From Atherix ibis (taxonomy: Eukaryota > Arthropoda > Insecta > Diptera > Athericidae): a DNA stretch of 64,000 bases. Numbering within the stretch: the first letter of the stretch is position 1; each line of letters starts with the position of its first letter. Of this stretch, positions 1 to 12,335 are shown piece by piece. The position numbers were made by a program, and so were the translations under genes. Location of the stretch: NCBI GenBank assembly GCA_958298945.1, contig OY282609.1, forward strand, positions 67,552,220 to 67,616,219, in the 5' to 3' direction. The notes beneath the pieces were generated by a model. That model made no database searches. It was not told the DNA's origin and worked only from the letters and a program-made list of their open reading frames with translations.

Positions 1-3000
1 TTGTCTTATATGATCCTTTTTTATTTTTATTACTCTTCTGCTCATCTTATTTATTGTATGTTGGTCTGCTGTCTTTGTTTTCTTAACATTTCATAGCTCA
101 TACAAATTTTACGTGCATCATCATATTACTTATATATCGAAAATAAGGGAGAATATTATATATAGTATAATATATACGTGGGAATGAGAAGGATTAAGAA
201 TGAAATTTTAGTGAAGCTGAATGGATAGAGTCCTTGTTAGTTTACTATTCGCTAGTCCGACAGTTCTTGAAAGCGGAGTAGTATCGATATTGTTATTACA
301 AGGCAAGAAAATAGGAAACAGATATTTACGGACTAACAAAAATCAATCACAGCAATCCATACCGAACACGAAATTCATCGCATCCATAAAAATAAATCGC
401 TCTCATATCAAACCCAGAAAATTGCTGAAACAATCTACGGTGCTGAACCGGGGCAGGTCGCCATTCATCCGTGGTGGAGTCTTGCATCCCAAGTGTGTTG
501 TCCGATAGAATACACGTAGTCCAGGTCAGAATAAGTAGTGTGGAATGAGTATCCGTAGCTGTTACTATATTCGTAGATGATAGACAGGATAATAGTATAT
601 AACAACACACATATGTGTACGTTTGTTTGTGCATTAATAGCATCCATATCGGTTTCGTCGATCAATAAATGGAAGGAGTATCCAAGGAATATAAATAAAA
701 CGTAAAAACTTCAAATACACAAAACTACAATTTATCACGATATGTTCATACTTTCGTTCCTTTCTCTAAGCTCGAACCTACCGAGCATAAATCGATGTTT
801 ACGAACATAGACTTAACTTATATACAGCGCTCGACTATATGGCATTCTCATAATTTTCCTATTCTAGAGAGTTTCTAGAGAATTTTCGCCATCCGCACCT
901 ACAAGTACAATATCATTTCTGCCATCTATCTCTCCGTCTATCTGTCTATTAATCTCTTTATAGGAAATATAACCATCTATCTTTTCATACGAAATGTATA
1001 CACATTAATCTATGGTACATAGATACGCGCTCCTCATCTCGCAATACGATTATACAATATTTGCACAGTACAGTACGATTCCGTATATTGCGAAACTGTG
1101 GGGACGTATTCTTTCGATAGGCAGACGAATAAGTTGGATAGGTACTAACTGATAGTCTGTTCAGAATGGACGACAACGGCATATGGGGACACAACCTGAA
1201 CAATAATGACAACACAAGTGAGAATGGCAACAGTAGTACGAGCGTCGCTGGTCATGATGCTGGGGCCTAGTTCATAAGTGTTCGAACAGGATAACCAATA
1301 CTGAGAGTAAAAGAAAATGAACAAATCGACAAATACAAATTCGCACAAAAAAAAACAAATAGTAAATGGATGAAAAATAAGATTCTTTGGACGCGGCTTC
1401 AAAATACGGACAAGTGTACCTTTCCAAGCGCGATTCTACCATCGAGAAAACAATACGATCTCCTCTGCCAAAATGGACCTTACCGTACTGGACTTTCGCT
1501 AGCAGATGCATAAATGAGGATATGATACAGAAACTTCAGCCACTTACCCTCACTATTACAATACAGAAACGCCATAATAGCAAAATCTCCCATTGCTAAT
1601 ATTTTTCGTCTTCTCCGCCCTCTTACCGTCCTTTCCAATGAGCAGCAACCTTCGCGCGTTCGAAATTACGCTACATCAAACCTAAACGTTAGCTATTCTC
1701 TTGAATCTTAAACATCTACACGCGTACATAAATGAATATATTTTACGACAAGGCAATAAACTTTTGCAGAAAATAAATTTACGACCTCTGTTCTTAATTT
1801 TCCTCATTTCCCGGTGAAACATATTTCCACCTTTAGTGCTAGAAAAGGGAAGCAAAAATCCTATCGGTTGATATCAGCTACCCAAACTGGCAAGGATATC
1901 TTCTTAGTTAGCGGAATTTTTTGCATTCTTCTAACTATCTGTATTACGGATTCGTTGGTTAGGGATACCAGCAGAGCACCACCTCCTACTCTCCCGCTAC
2001 TACTATTTATATGTACTGCAAGTGAGTTCACCTTTATCTATAATAGGTGCTTCGACTATTTCGATTTAACTTTCTTCAATTTTCAGTTTGTCATTTACGT
2101 GTTGCCCTTTAACTCCACTGAGTCATTACTCTATATGCATCTACGATTTTTCAGGAAATTTTTAAATCCTTGCCAGTGCAACCTACTATCTTCGGTCATA
2201 TAGCACCACTCCATTTATACCTCAATAATCTTCTCCACCAATTTGCAATGACCTCACAATCTAGGGAGCCCATCACCTACAATTTTCATTTACTTCGTTC
2301 ACTAAAACATCCACGAATCCTTTCGAAAGCGCAAAGTAGCTGAAATTGCAAGCAACTATTTCATGACAAGCAGAGGGAGGGCTCTGATGATAAAAACTTA
2401 TTTGTTCCATTTTTTTCTCCTTTATTTTCTTCATTTCTTTATTACTCTTATGTAATAGTAATAGTTTCTCGAGAGGTTATTGTATTTTTTCCTCCCTTAT
2501 TTCCATTTTCTATAAAAATGGCGATAGTTCGTCCATCGTTCTTATCGGTCTATACTTCGTTGGTCATGAAAGCTATTGACCACCTGCACCATGTATAGCT
2601 CAACTAAAGAGAGACAGAGATAGACGAGAAAATAAGTTCATTGGAAAAAGGAAAAAATAAAAGAAAAAATCAAGAATAAAAAACAAAACAGAAAAAAATA
2701 TGTGAAAAATTTCTTCATTTTGGTATAGCGATTCGTCTTCTTTCCCTTTGTATCCTTTTTATTTTAAAAATATATTCTCGCTGTTATTGCATTACGTTGA
2801 TACTCTTCCATTATTTTTATAAAGAACTAACGCAATTTCTTCCACTCTTAGTAGCAAAGGATAACTTTTCACTAAGGCTCGGCTGACTGTAGTCGTTCGT
2901 GGTGGCTGTAGTTTCCTTCCATGGTCACCTAAAAGTCCGATTGTCGGTCAGTTTCTGGGTGTCGGCTGAACATTTTTCTTTTCTTTCGCACAAATTCACT

Positions 3001-3413
3001 TCTCCCACTTTTTTCATACTTTAGAACAAAATTAATACCAGGCTATGCTCTTTTCTATTGTATAGTTACAGTTATCATCGTTAATATTGCACTCGTAGTT
3101 CATTTGATGGGTGAAAGGGTGCGCGCAAATACAGTAAAATGACCGGAAACTATTTCCGTATTTTTCTTTTCCACTTACTACAGACTTTACCCCATTCCAT
3201 TCTATGAAAAGTTTTTTTTAAAACCCAATGAACATCGAAAAGTCAAAGTTTTTATATTCAACCCCTCGTACAAAAGGATAACACTTTTGTAATTTTTTTC
3301 TTTTTCCTGCTTTTAATATTTGTGGAGTTGTGAAATTTATTCTATATCCTTTTGTTCAAGTATATTGAGGAGAAATTGAAATTATTTAGTATATTATATT
3401 TATTGGAACTTTT
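1..3413. other. Unique AT-rich DNA, no supported gene
   Basis: No recognisable coding domain, RNA gene or transposon. Several short open frames exist, the longest 129 codons at 1814-2203 (+). They show no motif I recognise, carry no recognisable splice context and are low in complexity, so I do not call them genes. Base composition is somewhat less AT-rich between about 1 and 2400 than in the A-rich stretch around 2610-2720. A degenerate tetranucleotide stretch of the atct/gtct type lies near 922-955. Confidence 0.6.
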
Positions 3414-4668
3414 CAGTTAAATTCTCAGTAATAATTGTCAGTAAAAATTTTCAGTAAAAATTTTCAGTACAAATTTTCAGTAAAAATTTGTTAATAAAAA
3501 TTTGCCAGTTAAACTTTAAGGAAAAAGTTTCAAAAGAATTTGTCAGTAAAAATTTTTCAGTAAAAATTTGTTAGTAAAAATTTGTCAGTAAAACTTTCCG
3601 TAAAAATTATCAGTAAAAATTTATCAGTAAAGATTTGTCAGTAAAAATTTGTCAGTAAAAATTTGTTAGTAAAAATTTGTCAGTAAAACTTTCCGTAAAA
3701 ATTCTCAGTAAAAATTTATCAGTAAAGATTTGTCAGTAAAAATTTGTCAGCAAAAATTTGTTAGTAAAAATTTGTCAGTAAAACTTTCCGTAAAAATTTT
3801 CGGTAAAAATTCATCAGAAAAGATTTGTCAGTAAAAATTTTTCAGTAAAAATTTGTTAGTAAAAATTTATCATTAAAGATTTTTCAATAAAAATTTGTCA
3901 GTAAAATTTTTAGTAAAAATTTATCAGTAAAAATTTATCAGTAAAGATATGTCAGTAAAAATTTGTTAGCAAAAATTTATCAGTAAAACTTTCCGTAAAA
4001 ATTTTCAGTAAAAATTTATCAGTAAAGATATGTCAGTAACAATTTGTCAGTAAAAATTTGTTAGTAAAAATTTGTCAGTAAAACTTTCGTAAACATTTTC
4101 AGTAAAAATTTATCGGTAAAGATTTGTCAGTAAAAATTTGTCAGTAAAAATGTGCTCGTAAAAATTTGTTAGTAAAACTTTCCGTAAATATTATCAATAA
4201 AAATTTATCAGTAAAGATTTGTCAGTAAAAATTTGTCAGTAAAAATTTGTTAATAAAAATTTGTTAGTAAAACTTTCCGTAAAAATTTATCGGTAAAGAT
4301 TTGTCTGTAAAAATTTTTCAGTAAAAATTTGTAAGTAAAAATTTGTCAGTAAAACTTTCCTTAAAAATTTATCAGTAAAGATTTGACAGTAAAAATTTGT
4401 CAGTAAAAATTTGTTAGTAAAAATTTTCAGTAAAAATTTGTCAGTAAAGATTTGTCAGTAAAAATTTGTCAGTAAAAATTTGTTAGTAAAAATTTGTCAG
4501 TGAACCTTTCCGTAAAAATTTTCAGTAAAAATTTATCAGTAAAGATTTGTAAGTAAAAATTTGTCAGTAAAAATTTGTTAGTAAAAATTTGTCAGTAAAA
4601 ATTTGTCAGTAAAAATGTTCAGTGAAAATGTGTCAGTAACATTTGTCACTGAAAATTTGTAGTAAAAA
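3414..4668 (+). repeat. Minisatellite array A, 14-bp monomer with 95-bp higher-order unit
   Basis: Tandem array of degenerate monomers of the form cagtaaaaatttgt, with variants ttagtaaaaatttg, cagtaaagatttg and ccgtaaaaatttt. The diagnostic variant aaactttccg recurs at 3591, 3686, 3781, 3986, 4081 (one base missing), 4175 and 4270. Most steps are 95 or 94 bp, and the single 205-bp step spans about two units. One 95-bp unit parses as seven monomers of 12, 13, 14, 14, 14, 14 and 14 bp. Towards the right the period slips: the next copy is 82 bp on, one 13-mer short. So the array was amplified as a multi-monomer block and has since diverged. It is the most decayed of the large arrays. Confidence 0.96.
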
Positions 4669-7326
4669 TAGAGTAAATCGTGAATTATTTTGCAAGTTTT
4701 AGTATCGAGTATACCGCCTTTAACCTGAATCTGACCACATAAAATATCCTTTAAGCAATGTGAATAGATTGTGTCCTTTCATTGGCTGGTCTTCTCGACT
4801 GGGTGTTATGAGTATAATATCAACTCGACGGAAATTTATTGGAATATGAGGTAATCTCGGTATACTAGCGACTATCGAAGGGCTGACGATGGTGGTAGAA
4901 TTTTCCTTGCGCAATACCCTTGAAGTATGATTTGCTGGCAAAACTAAGGTTGAATCCCTTACGTTATTGTTCTGGAGTTGAATCGTTCGGGAGAAAGATT
5001 GCGTGCACATCGTGAGGGTTCGTTTACATGAGCTGATGTCATAGACGCGGTCGGTTATGCTATTTATTATGAATTATGAATCCCACCCATTCGATACTGT
5101 ATGTACTAAATATGAAATGATATTCAAAGAGGCGGTGAGAGATGATAGGAATAAAAATAGGGAAACATCACTGGAAGGTTGGATGCAGCGTTAAGTACAA
5201 GTATAACATATATACGTGTATACGCTGTTAGATGCGAAAAGCATTTAACCATGAAATTTTACGTTTTGATGGTTGATTGGCTTATAAACGAGTCACTAAT
5301 GCCCCCATTTCGGTTCACCTATACTGCTATTGTTAGTTGTTCTCGTTTTATTGGCCGTTATCCATTGATTTGTTTGAGTTATCATTTCTTCATAAATTCG
5401 TATACGGTTTAAGGATGGGTGGAGTTTAGCTTTTTCCATATAAGATACTGGTTGTAATACTTATTTTTGAAAAATCAAGAAAAGCAAACTTTTACAACCT
5501 TGTTTGAAACAGTAGTAACCAAAACTGTTACCAAAAAATAAAAATTAAATATATTCTTTTTTTAAGTAGACATTTTCTTCTATCAAATTGTATTTATTGA
5601 ATTTTTAATACTCAAATATTGGAGTACAAAATATGTGCTCATCTAAAAATATCGATGTATGGTTAGCTAGTTTTAGCAAATACAGTGGAGTTGTTCCCTT
5701 TTCATTGTATTTCTCGATGGTTTTCAATTAAATTCATTTTGTGGTCAAGAATTGTGATTGAAAAATGTTTGCTCAGTGAAGTGTGGTAGGTACTTTGATG
5801 TGCGTGGTATCCTTTTTTCCATAGTATCCATTGTCCCTTCTAAGGTATACTATGTGTATATATATGTTAACTGCTTTGTCTGGAAATAAATTTTATTTGT
5901 TTATTTTTAATCTATTTATCTATCCTTTTTGATTAAATATTGAATATTGAAATTGAGATCAAAACCTTAAAAAAATAATGTATTTCAGAAACAGCAAATT
6001 TTTTTTCTTTATTAGAAAAAATTTGAAAACGTTAAATACGAATTTTTTATTATTAATTGTTTAAATTTGAAAAACAAATTAAAAGTAAAATTACATAGAA
6101 ATTCTATAAGAGGTGAAGCTTTCATAAAACTATTTTCAATAATAAAAACGATTTAAAACTAGCTGACTAGAAAAATTCTCTGAATAAATTTTATAGTGAA
6201 TGTACACATACGAGTATATATCCAAGAATAACCGGGAAGGTTTCTACTCGAAGATAAAGGAATAACGAGAAGCTTCTTGAAAGTTTAATTTCCTTCATAC
6301 CTTCAAATGTGAGACTACTATTCGATTTCGATTTCTACTATTCAAACAATTCATTTCAAGTGGAATCGCATCTTCTTTTGATGGAAGGTACTGACTTATT
6401 TTCTAGATAGATTCACCTTTCGTTTCTACAGAATCACTCCTACTTCAGTTTGAGTACAAACAAAGAAAATAAAAAGAAAAAGAAAGTTTACAAAAAAAAA
6501 TTATTCAATTTCTCTTCGACCACTAGTTTTAGTTGGTTTTTATACTACTTTAAATATTTTGAGTTGAAATTTTTCTACAGTTTCGAATTTTTCTCTTTGC
6601 TCTTGACCCCATCTTAGTTACTCCCCTTTTATAGAGTGTAGCGTATGAGTAAATATGCCTTTGAGGTAAAAGTTGAAAGCAGAAATAGACCAAAGAAATT
6701 TTTAGGTATCTTTCTGTCTAGAGATGGTATCCTTTTGTCTATTACGATTGGCTGGTGGTAAAAAGTTTCTAAATTTTGATTTCGAAAAAAAAATTTAAGG
6801 AATAAAAATCTTTTTGCATAGTTTAAACGCTATGGAAGGTACTCACAGATGGAAATGTAAAATATAAAATAGATTATTTTAACACAAAGATCTTGTAGAT
6901 AAAATCATTCGAGCACGTTTATGCATAGAGTTTTGAAAATTAATGCACCGCAATGCATTTGAAATTATGGTTTTTATATTGTTGTGATGGTAGCTAGGAG
7001 TAGTGAATAAGAACTTATAAATTCGTATAGTCCGAAAGGTATGAATTAAAATGAAGAAATTTACGAGCTAAATTTCTTTCCTATTTACCATTTAAAATTT
7101 TTACATCACATTCACAGAATTTCCTAAATCATATTTCATGAATTTTGAAAAAAATTGAAAATATTTTTTGATGCAGTACAAACTCATTTCAAATATAAAA
7201 TATAAAAAAAACGGGTTTTTACAGAATCTTATAAAGCATTAAAAAATATAATTTTGACATTCTTGATAATAGAAAAATAAAAAATTTTAATTTTTATATT
7301 AAATGAATGCACGAAAGTAAGTTGAA
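4669..7326. other. Unique AT-rich DNA, no supported gene
   Basis: The block from about 4690 to 5420 is less AT-rich and contains short open frames (96 codons at 4720-5010 minus, 77 codons at 5179-5412 plus) without recognisable domains. After 5450 the sequence becomes strongly A+T-rich with many poly-A and poly-T runs. I see no gene, RNA or transposon signature. Confidence 0.55.
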
Positions 7327-7503
7327 GACCATTGAAAGGTTATAGACCCTTGCACTAGAAGCTAGGTCAATGATCGTGATTGTTTATATTGTATTTGAGA
7401 AAAGGTCATTAGCTTCTGCGTATGTATGTAAAAGGTTATTGACCATTGAAAGGTTATTGACCCTTTAACATTCAATTAGGTCAAGGATCACATTTGTTTA
7501 TAT
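7327..7503 (+). repeat. Imperfect direct duplication, two ~63-bp copies
   Basis: Positions 7327-7389 and 7441-7503 are similar. Both start gaccattgaaaggttat, continue with gaccctt, and end with aggtcaa, a gatc-type stretch and tgtttatat. The copies start 114 bp apart, and aaaggttattgacc is partly repeated just before the second copy. This could be a local duplication or the subterminal repeats of an unidentified mobile element; I cannot assign a family. Confidence 0.75.
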
Positions 7504-7835
7504 AGAATTTTTCATTAACGTCACTCAATCTGTGATTTATTTTACATTCAAGTACATAACGTTTTATTAACGGATATATTTAATGTACATTCGAGTACAT
7601 TCAATGCCATTATTATTCAAAAATAAAATCGTCCAATTTTGGATGACTCTTTTGTATAAGTTGAGCTGAATCTCACCGATGGCGTCCGAAAATTTCATGT
7701 TTTATTGTTTAGATTTGGAATTTAATTTTATTTTGATTTTTGAATTTTAGTTTTTAAATAATCGTTTTTTTTTAATTTTTTCTAATAAAAAAATAGTGAC
7801 GGAAAGTTAAATTAAATAACTAAATTTTTTTAAGA

Positions 7836-7872
7836 TTATATTGCATAATAATCTCGCCATTATGCAATATAA
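7836..7872. repeat. Perfect inverted repeat, 14-bp arms, 9-bp loop
   Basis: The arm ttatattgcataat at 7836-7849 is exactly complementary to attatgcaatataa at 7859-7872, with aatctcgcc between. It could form a hairpin. It lies at the edge of a possible transposase relic on the minus strand, but the loop is too short for terminal repeats of a complete element. Confidence 0.85.
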
Positions 7873-8460
7873 CATCATTTACGAGATTTTTTGCAACACT
7901 CGGTTTTTTTGAGGAAATTTTTGATAACTTTTTGGCACATCCTGGGCTGTAATTCGACCATTAACTGACGTATGGTATTTTAATTTTTAAATTCTCTAAC
8001 ATTTTTTTGCATAGCCTTATACATTATTGTATATGGCATAATCTTGAAGGCACCAAAATATCATGACTTTAGGCATACTGGGAACTGTTCACGCAATAAA
8101 GCAAAAACGTTTGGTGATATGTGGCTTATGGTGCCTTCTTGTTAAAACCTCATATGATCTAAATTCATATCTTTAATTTAAATATAAAATAAAGTCGGGT
8201 ATCATAAGACCATTTCTCGCAGAATTTATTTATTTCTTTTATATTTTCGAAAAAAAATCCGGCCATTGATACTTTCAGATTGATGTGTACACCAGGCACT
8301 CACTTTTTTTTCTCAATAAAATGGCTTCTGCACAATTATTGTGGGTTTTCAGAAGGTCATATATGGCAATTTAACTTACACATATTTAGGTATTCGCAGA
8401 GCCTCATTGCTGGAAATTGTCCCAGCACTCAATCGGTGTATCTTCGTTAGTTAAAACGAT
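7850..8460 (-). pseudogene. Possible decayed mariner-like transposase relic
   Basis: Read on the minus strand, short pieces separated by stops and frame changes recall mariner transposases. One piece in the middle reads roughly REQFPVCLKVMIFWC, resembling the family pattern 'FP..VMV(F/W)G'. A later piece, AQDVPKSYQKFPQKN, could be a wreck of the 'QQD.AP.H...' block. There is no continuous frame and no clear catalytic triad. This is weak, pattern-based evidence, and the stretch may be something else. It lies directly beside a better supported transposase fragment on the same strand. Confidence 0.2.
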
Positions 8461-8569
8461 CTATATTGTAAAATTTGTAATAATTAAACTAAATAAATAC
8501 CATTTTGGATGACATATATATTTGACAGTTGTCAAATTATAGGTTCATTCTCTTTGAATCATATTTTAT

Positions 8570-8728
8570 CGGTTTATTGGCATAGACCATTGATTTAACG
8601 TAACCCCATAAAAAACCACACTTCCTCTGCAATAAGTTTCTTGTTTCAACTTCTGTGTGGCAAGTCGCCACATCTTTAGACTTTTTTTATGGGGCTACGT
8701 TAAATCAATGGTCTATGCCAATAAACCG
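8570..8728. mobile_element. Short inverted-repeat element (MITE or foldback-like)
   Basis: Arms of 46 bp at about 8570-8615 and 8683-8728 are complementary with one mismatch and are separated by about 67 bp. The outer ends read CGGTTTATTGGCATAGACC and its complement. Total length is 159 bp with no coding capacity, as in a miniature inverted-repeat element or a foldback. A third partial copy of the arm, caatggtctatgccaataaac, follows at 8740-8760, 34 bp after its match in the right arm. I see no clear target-site duplication. The near identity of the arms suggests fairly recent origin or gene conversion between them. Confidence 0.75.
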
Positions 8729-8789
8729 ACAATACTTTACAATGGTCTATGCCAATAAACTAATTTATTAAAACGAGAAACTCTCCAAG

Positions 8790-9300
8790 GCCATATCCTC
8801 AAATAGATAGATATCCTCTAATGGATACTCTCCAATGCCGTATCCTTTAAAGACAGTAAGTTTTTCTACATGCAATTAAAGATCCTGGAATTATTGTGGT
8901 TACTTTTCGTCCCAGATACAACAATTTTGCTTGTTTATGTAGCCATTCAGGCAAAAATGCGCTTCATCACTGAAGATTTTTTTCACTAAACCTGCTTTTT
9001 AGCAAACTTTCGATGGTGCGATGGTATTGCGGATTCAGTTCTTGAGTCAATGAAATCTTGTATGGATGTGGAATTTTTTTTTCGCAATATTTGTCAGGTT
9101 GGTCGCAGAAAGGCCCAATTCTTATGAACGATGCGGAATTAAGCCACAGTCGCAATATTGTAGTTCCGATAGAGTATTTTGCTGATTTCCTCGGTAAGAC
9201 TCCCCTTTCGACCAAAATTCCATGCAGCTTAAGAAACGTCTGGCGAACAGAGATCACAAATGTTTATAATAAATGTGCACTATCTCGACGCTTTATTGGA
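8790..9300 (-). pseudogene. Frameshifted mariner/Tc1-type transposase fragment
   Basis: The minus strand holds the middle of a transposase. A 96-codon open frame (9257 down to 8967) includes YKISLTQELNPQ, matching the 'YK.QL.QELKP' stretch that precedes the catalytic core in this family. A run of A residues then breaks the frame. In the next frame the sequence reads IFSDEAHFCLNGYINKQNC, containing the first catalytic Asp of the DDE/D core (SDEAHF), then CIWDEK and a stop. Further on, LHVEKLTV matches the family's 'MHPEKVTVWCG'. The second and third catalytic residues are absent or unrecognisable. It shares the GY(I/V)NKQNC.IW block with the mariner copy at 49.1-50.4 kb but has diverged far more. 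It is a dead fragment of a DNA transposon. Confidence 0.72.
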
Positions 9301-9775
9301 TCGTGTAGTTTTTTTATAATTAAATGATGGTTATATCAAAATACAAATATATGAAAATAAGAGCGCTGTTATTTAAACAGTCAAAAAAATAGACTGTGAA
9401 AGGTTAAAGGTACCTTATGAAAAGTCTCTTACATGGAGTCAATGTCTATACAATAGAAAATATTTAATATAATTTAAATAAATTTGTGTATACGCCGTAA
9501 AATTGGCAATTTTTTTACAAAGTATAATTTTATGATGCCTAAATGGCATGCAAAATGTATTGTGTATGAGCTAATTAAGGTCCAAATTATAGTCTGCTTA
9601 CGGGCTGAAAATTATTATCAAAAATTAAGAATATATTGAATATTTTTATGCGGAGGACTTGGGTGGGAATCACTCCAAATTATTAAAATTAATATTGCAA
9701 CAAATTAATATTCAAAATAGAAACTTAGATCACCACTAAAGTGGTATGCAATCTGAGCTTTTGAGAAAACATCGG

Positions 9776-9812
9776 ATCATTATAATTCAAGTTGGGCTTG
9801 AATTATAATGAT
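9776..9812. repeat. Perfect inverted repeat, 16-bp arms, 5-bp loop
   Basis: atcattataattcaag at 9776-9791 is exactly complementary to 9797-9812, with loop ttggg. It could form a tight hairpin. It is one of two such structures within 200 bp. Confidence 0.9.
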
Positions 9813-9920
9813 TGAGGCATCCATATATAATTTGTAGGTGTTTTTTGTTCTCTTTGAATAATAAACCATCGAATAATAACGTTTTCGAAATAATTTAGCA
9901 TGAATTTTTTGCAAGTTATA

Positions 9921-9974
9921 ATCGGGTTTTTCAATAGAAACTTGACATGTAAAGTTTCTATTGAAAAACCCGAT
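9921..9974. repeat. Perfect inverted repeat, 23-bp arms, 8-bp loop
   Basis: Arms at 9921-9943 (beginning atcgggtttttcaatag) and 9952-9974 are exactly complementary, with loop gacatgta. Such a long perfect stem in otherwise drifting AT-rich DNA indicates a recent inverted duplication or a maintained structure. No coding or small-RNA function can be inferred from sequence alone. Confidence 0.92.
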
Positions 9975-10283
9975 GCCTGTGTTTTCGGTTAGCTCATTAC
10001 GTGTTAGCATACCAACGGGAGCACTTACCTGTGTTTACAGATAATCTTGCAATTTACAGATTAATTTCACAAAGTAAAAATAATTTAAGCGAGCTTATTT
10101 AAATATTATTTAATATTTACAATCGAATTTTTATATTTGATAAAAAAATAGTTTCGTTAAAAAACTTGAAATAAAATATAGAAAGCAAAATCAATATTAC
10201 TTAAGTCAATTTGTTATAGTTAACTTTTTTATAATTTTCTGTCTAAAATATTTCAAATAAAAAAACCCTGTTCCTTTGAATAC

Positions 10284-10352
10284 TATTTAAGAAAAGCTAT
10301 TAAATAAAATTGAATCGAGGTATTTAAGAAAAGCTATTAAATAAAATTGAAT
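10284..10352 (+). repeat. Tandem duplication, 37-bp period
   Basis: A 32-bp segment beginning tatttaagaaaagctatt is present exactly at 10284-10315 and again at 10321-10352. This is a simple recent local duplication. Confidence 0.93.
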
Positions 10353-11222
10353 AAGTACGTTCATACTTGAGTATTAAATTTCATAAATATTTATTGTCTA
10401 GTAAAGTTTTTCAAATAATTAAATAAATAAATTGAAGCTTAAAAATTTAAATTAAAAATCATTTTCTAAATATTGAATGTAGTTTGAAATTTCATGAATT
10501 TTTTTTTGTGGTTTTAAAGTGGTATTAAAAATAATTTCAAAACCATTTATATAAGGAAATAATTTTATTCTATTTGTGCCATAGAATGAACTTTTCTATT
10601 ACTTTTTTTTTAAGGATATGCCAAAGCAATATTATTTTTCTTCTACGCACACGTGAATATGGTATTTTTTTCTATCCCACGGTAAAACAAAATTAATAAG
10701 AATACCGAAAATAAATTTATAAAAACCTAACTAGAAAAATACTAGCCGAAGGAGCTTTTATTAATATTCTAGAAATACTCGCTGGGGGAGTAATCTCTTA
10801 AGGATAAACTGGGAATAGAATTGAATTAACAGAAACAATATATATTCATCGACTAGAGTATATGAATAGAAATGAATTTTAATATATAAAATGATAGGTA
10901 AATGAATATGCAAAATTAATAAAAATTTTATAACATATTCGAGATAATCATTCGCAAGACTTTAAAATATTTTTTTTCTTCAAATTTGTAAACTTGTTTT
11001 TAAATTTTCTAAAGAATATTATATAAAATCATTACTACATTAACCAACATTCAGGAATATTATATTTCGATAAACAAAATAAGCTGAAAGTATTCACCAC
11101 TTTTATGAAAATTTGATATAATAAATACATTATCAATTATAACATTTTTTTCAACCAATTATAAAAGAAAATAAATTTTTCGTAATCTAAAATTTATAAA
11201 AAGTATTGAATTGAGGGTGTAT

Positions 11223-11328
11223 ATTCAAGAAAGTTATAGTTTTTAAAAAGAATTTTGAACTCTTATTGATGGCGTAAATTAAAGCAACTGGCCTTATTCG
11301 ACATCAAATTCAAGAAAGTTATAGTTTT
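11223..11328 (+). repeat. Direct repeat, 21 bp, 85 bp apart
   Basis: A 21-bp segment beginning attcaagaaagttatag occurs at 11223-11243 and again at 11308-11328. The 64 bp between the copies includes a less AT-rich piece (gcaactggccttattcgac). This could be an insertion with flanking duplication or a local duplication. Confidence 0.8.
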
Positions 11329-12293
11329 ATATTTTTTTATAATATTAAATATTTTAAAAAAAATTCAATAAGATTTGGGTGGTTTAGTATTTTTAATAAT
11401 TTTTTTTTCAATTTCAAATAGTTATTTATCAAATTTAAAATTCTTTTTTTTTGCATTTTTTATAACTTGAAATTTACTTAAAAAAATATAATCATAGTCA
11501 AAAGAACCCAAAATTAAAAAAGTTTTTTGTTGAAAAATTAATCATAGAATAATTTTTTTAAAACAAATTTATTAATTGCAGCAAGTGCGTATGTAGTACT
11601 TGTTTAAGGGATACTTTTAAATTTTATGTGCAATAAACTAAGCCACCCAGATAAAAAATAAAAACACAATAAAAACAGAAACTAGAAATAAGGTTCACTA
11701 CTTCCGATTTAGCAGTACTTGTTGTATATCGACCACACTAATCGATTTCATGTTTCCAAATTTTATGTAAAAAAAAAATAATTAAACAAATCTGACTATA
11801 ACTCCGACTATGTGTGGATTTGAATAAACAAAAACAAATTAATTTGATGTGTTATTTTTTGATTTCGATTTTAACTTCCATTTCCAGGTTCAATGTTCCG
11901 TAATGGTTCAATATTTTAGAATTTTGTATGAAGTAATTAAAAGCACAAATCATCTTGTATGTATTCATATAATGTATACGTAGTCTTGTTTAAAAATCAT
12001 AAATCACCAATTTATGACTTTTCAGTCTGTTGTATCTGAACAGATCTAAAAAGATTATTTTTCCTGGAGAAAGCGGGAACATCTTTGAAAAAATTGAATC
12101 AATAAAATACACACGCGTTTAATGCAAATTCAACACAAAGCTAGTATCAAATGAATCGTGGGTGATATTTCAGCATTTTAGGAGAGAAGGCTATCCTAAA
12201 GGGATAAATTTGATGGATTCCCTATAATACAGGATTAAACATTAAAAATTTGAACTAATAAAAATATAGTTAACATAAAATTTCTTTAAGAAA

Positions 12294-12335
12294 ATAGATC
12301 CATAGAAATATCGAGACATAGATCCATAGAAATAT
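12294..12335 (+). repeat. Direct repeat, 18 bp, 24-bp period
   Basis: atagatccatagaaatat occurs at 12294-12311 and 12318-12335. Short tandem duplication. Confidence 0.85.

Noticed and set aside
3414..4668. Possible CRISPR array
   Set aside because: Monomers are contiguous with no unique spacers; the same holds for all other arrays, and the sequence is eukaryotic.
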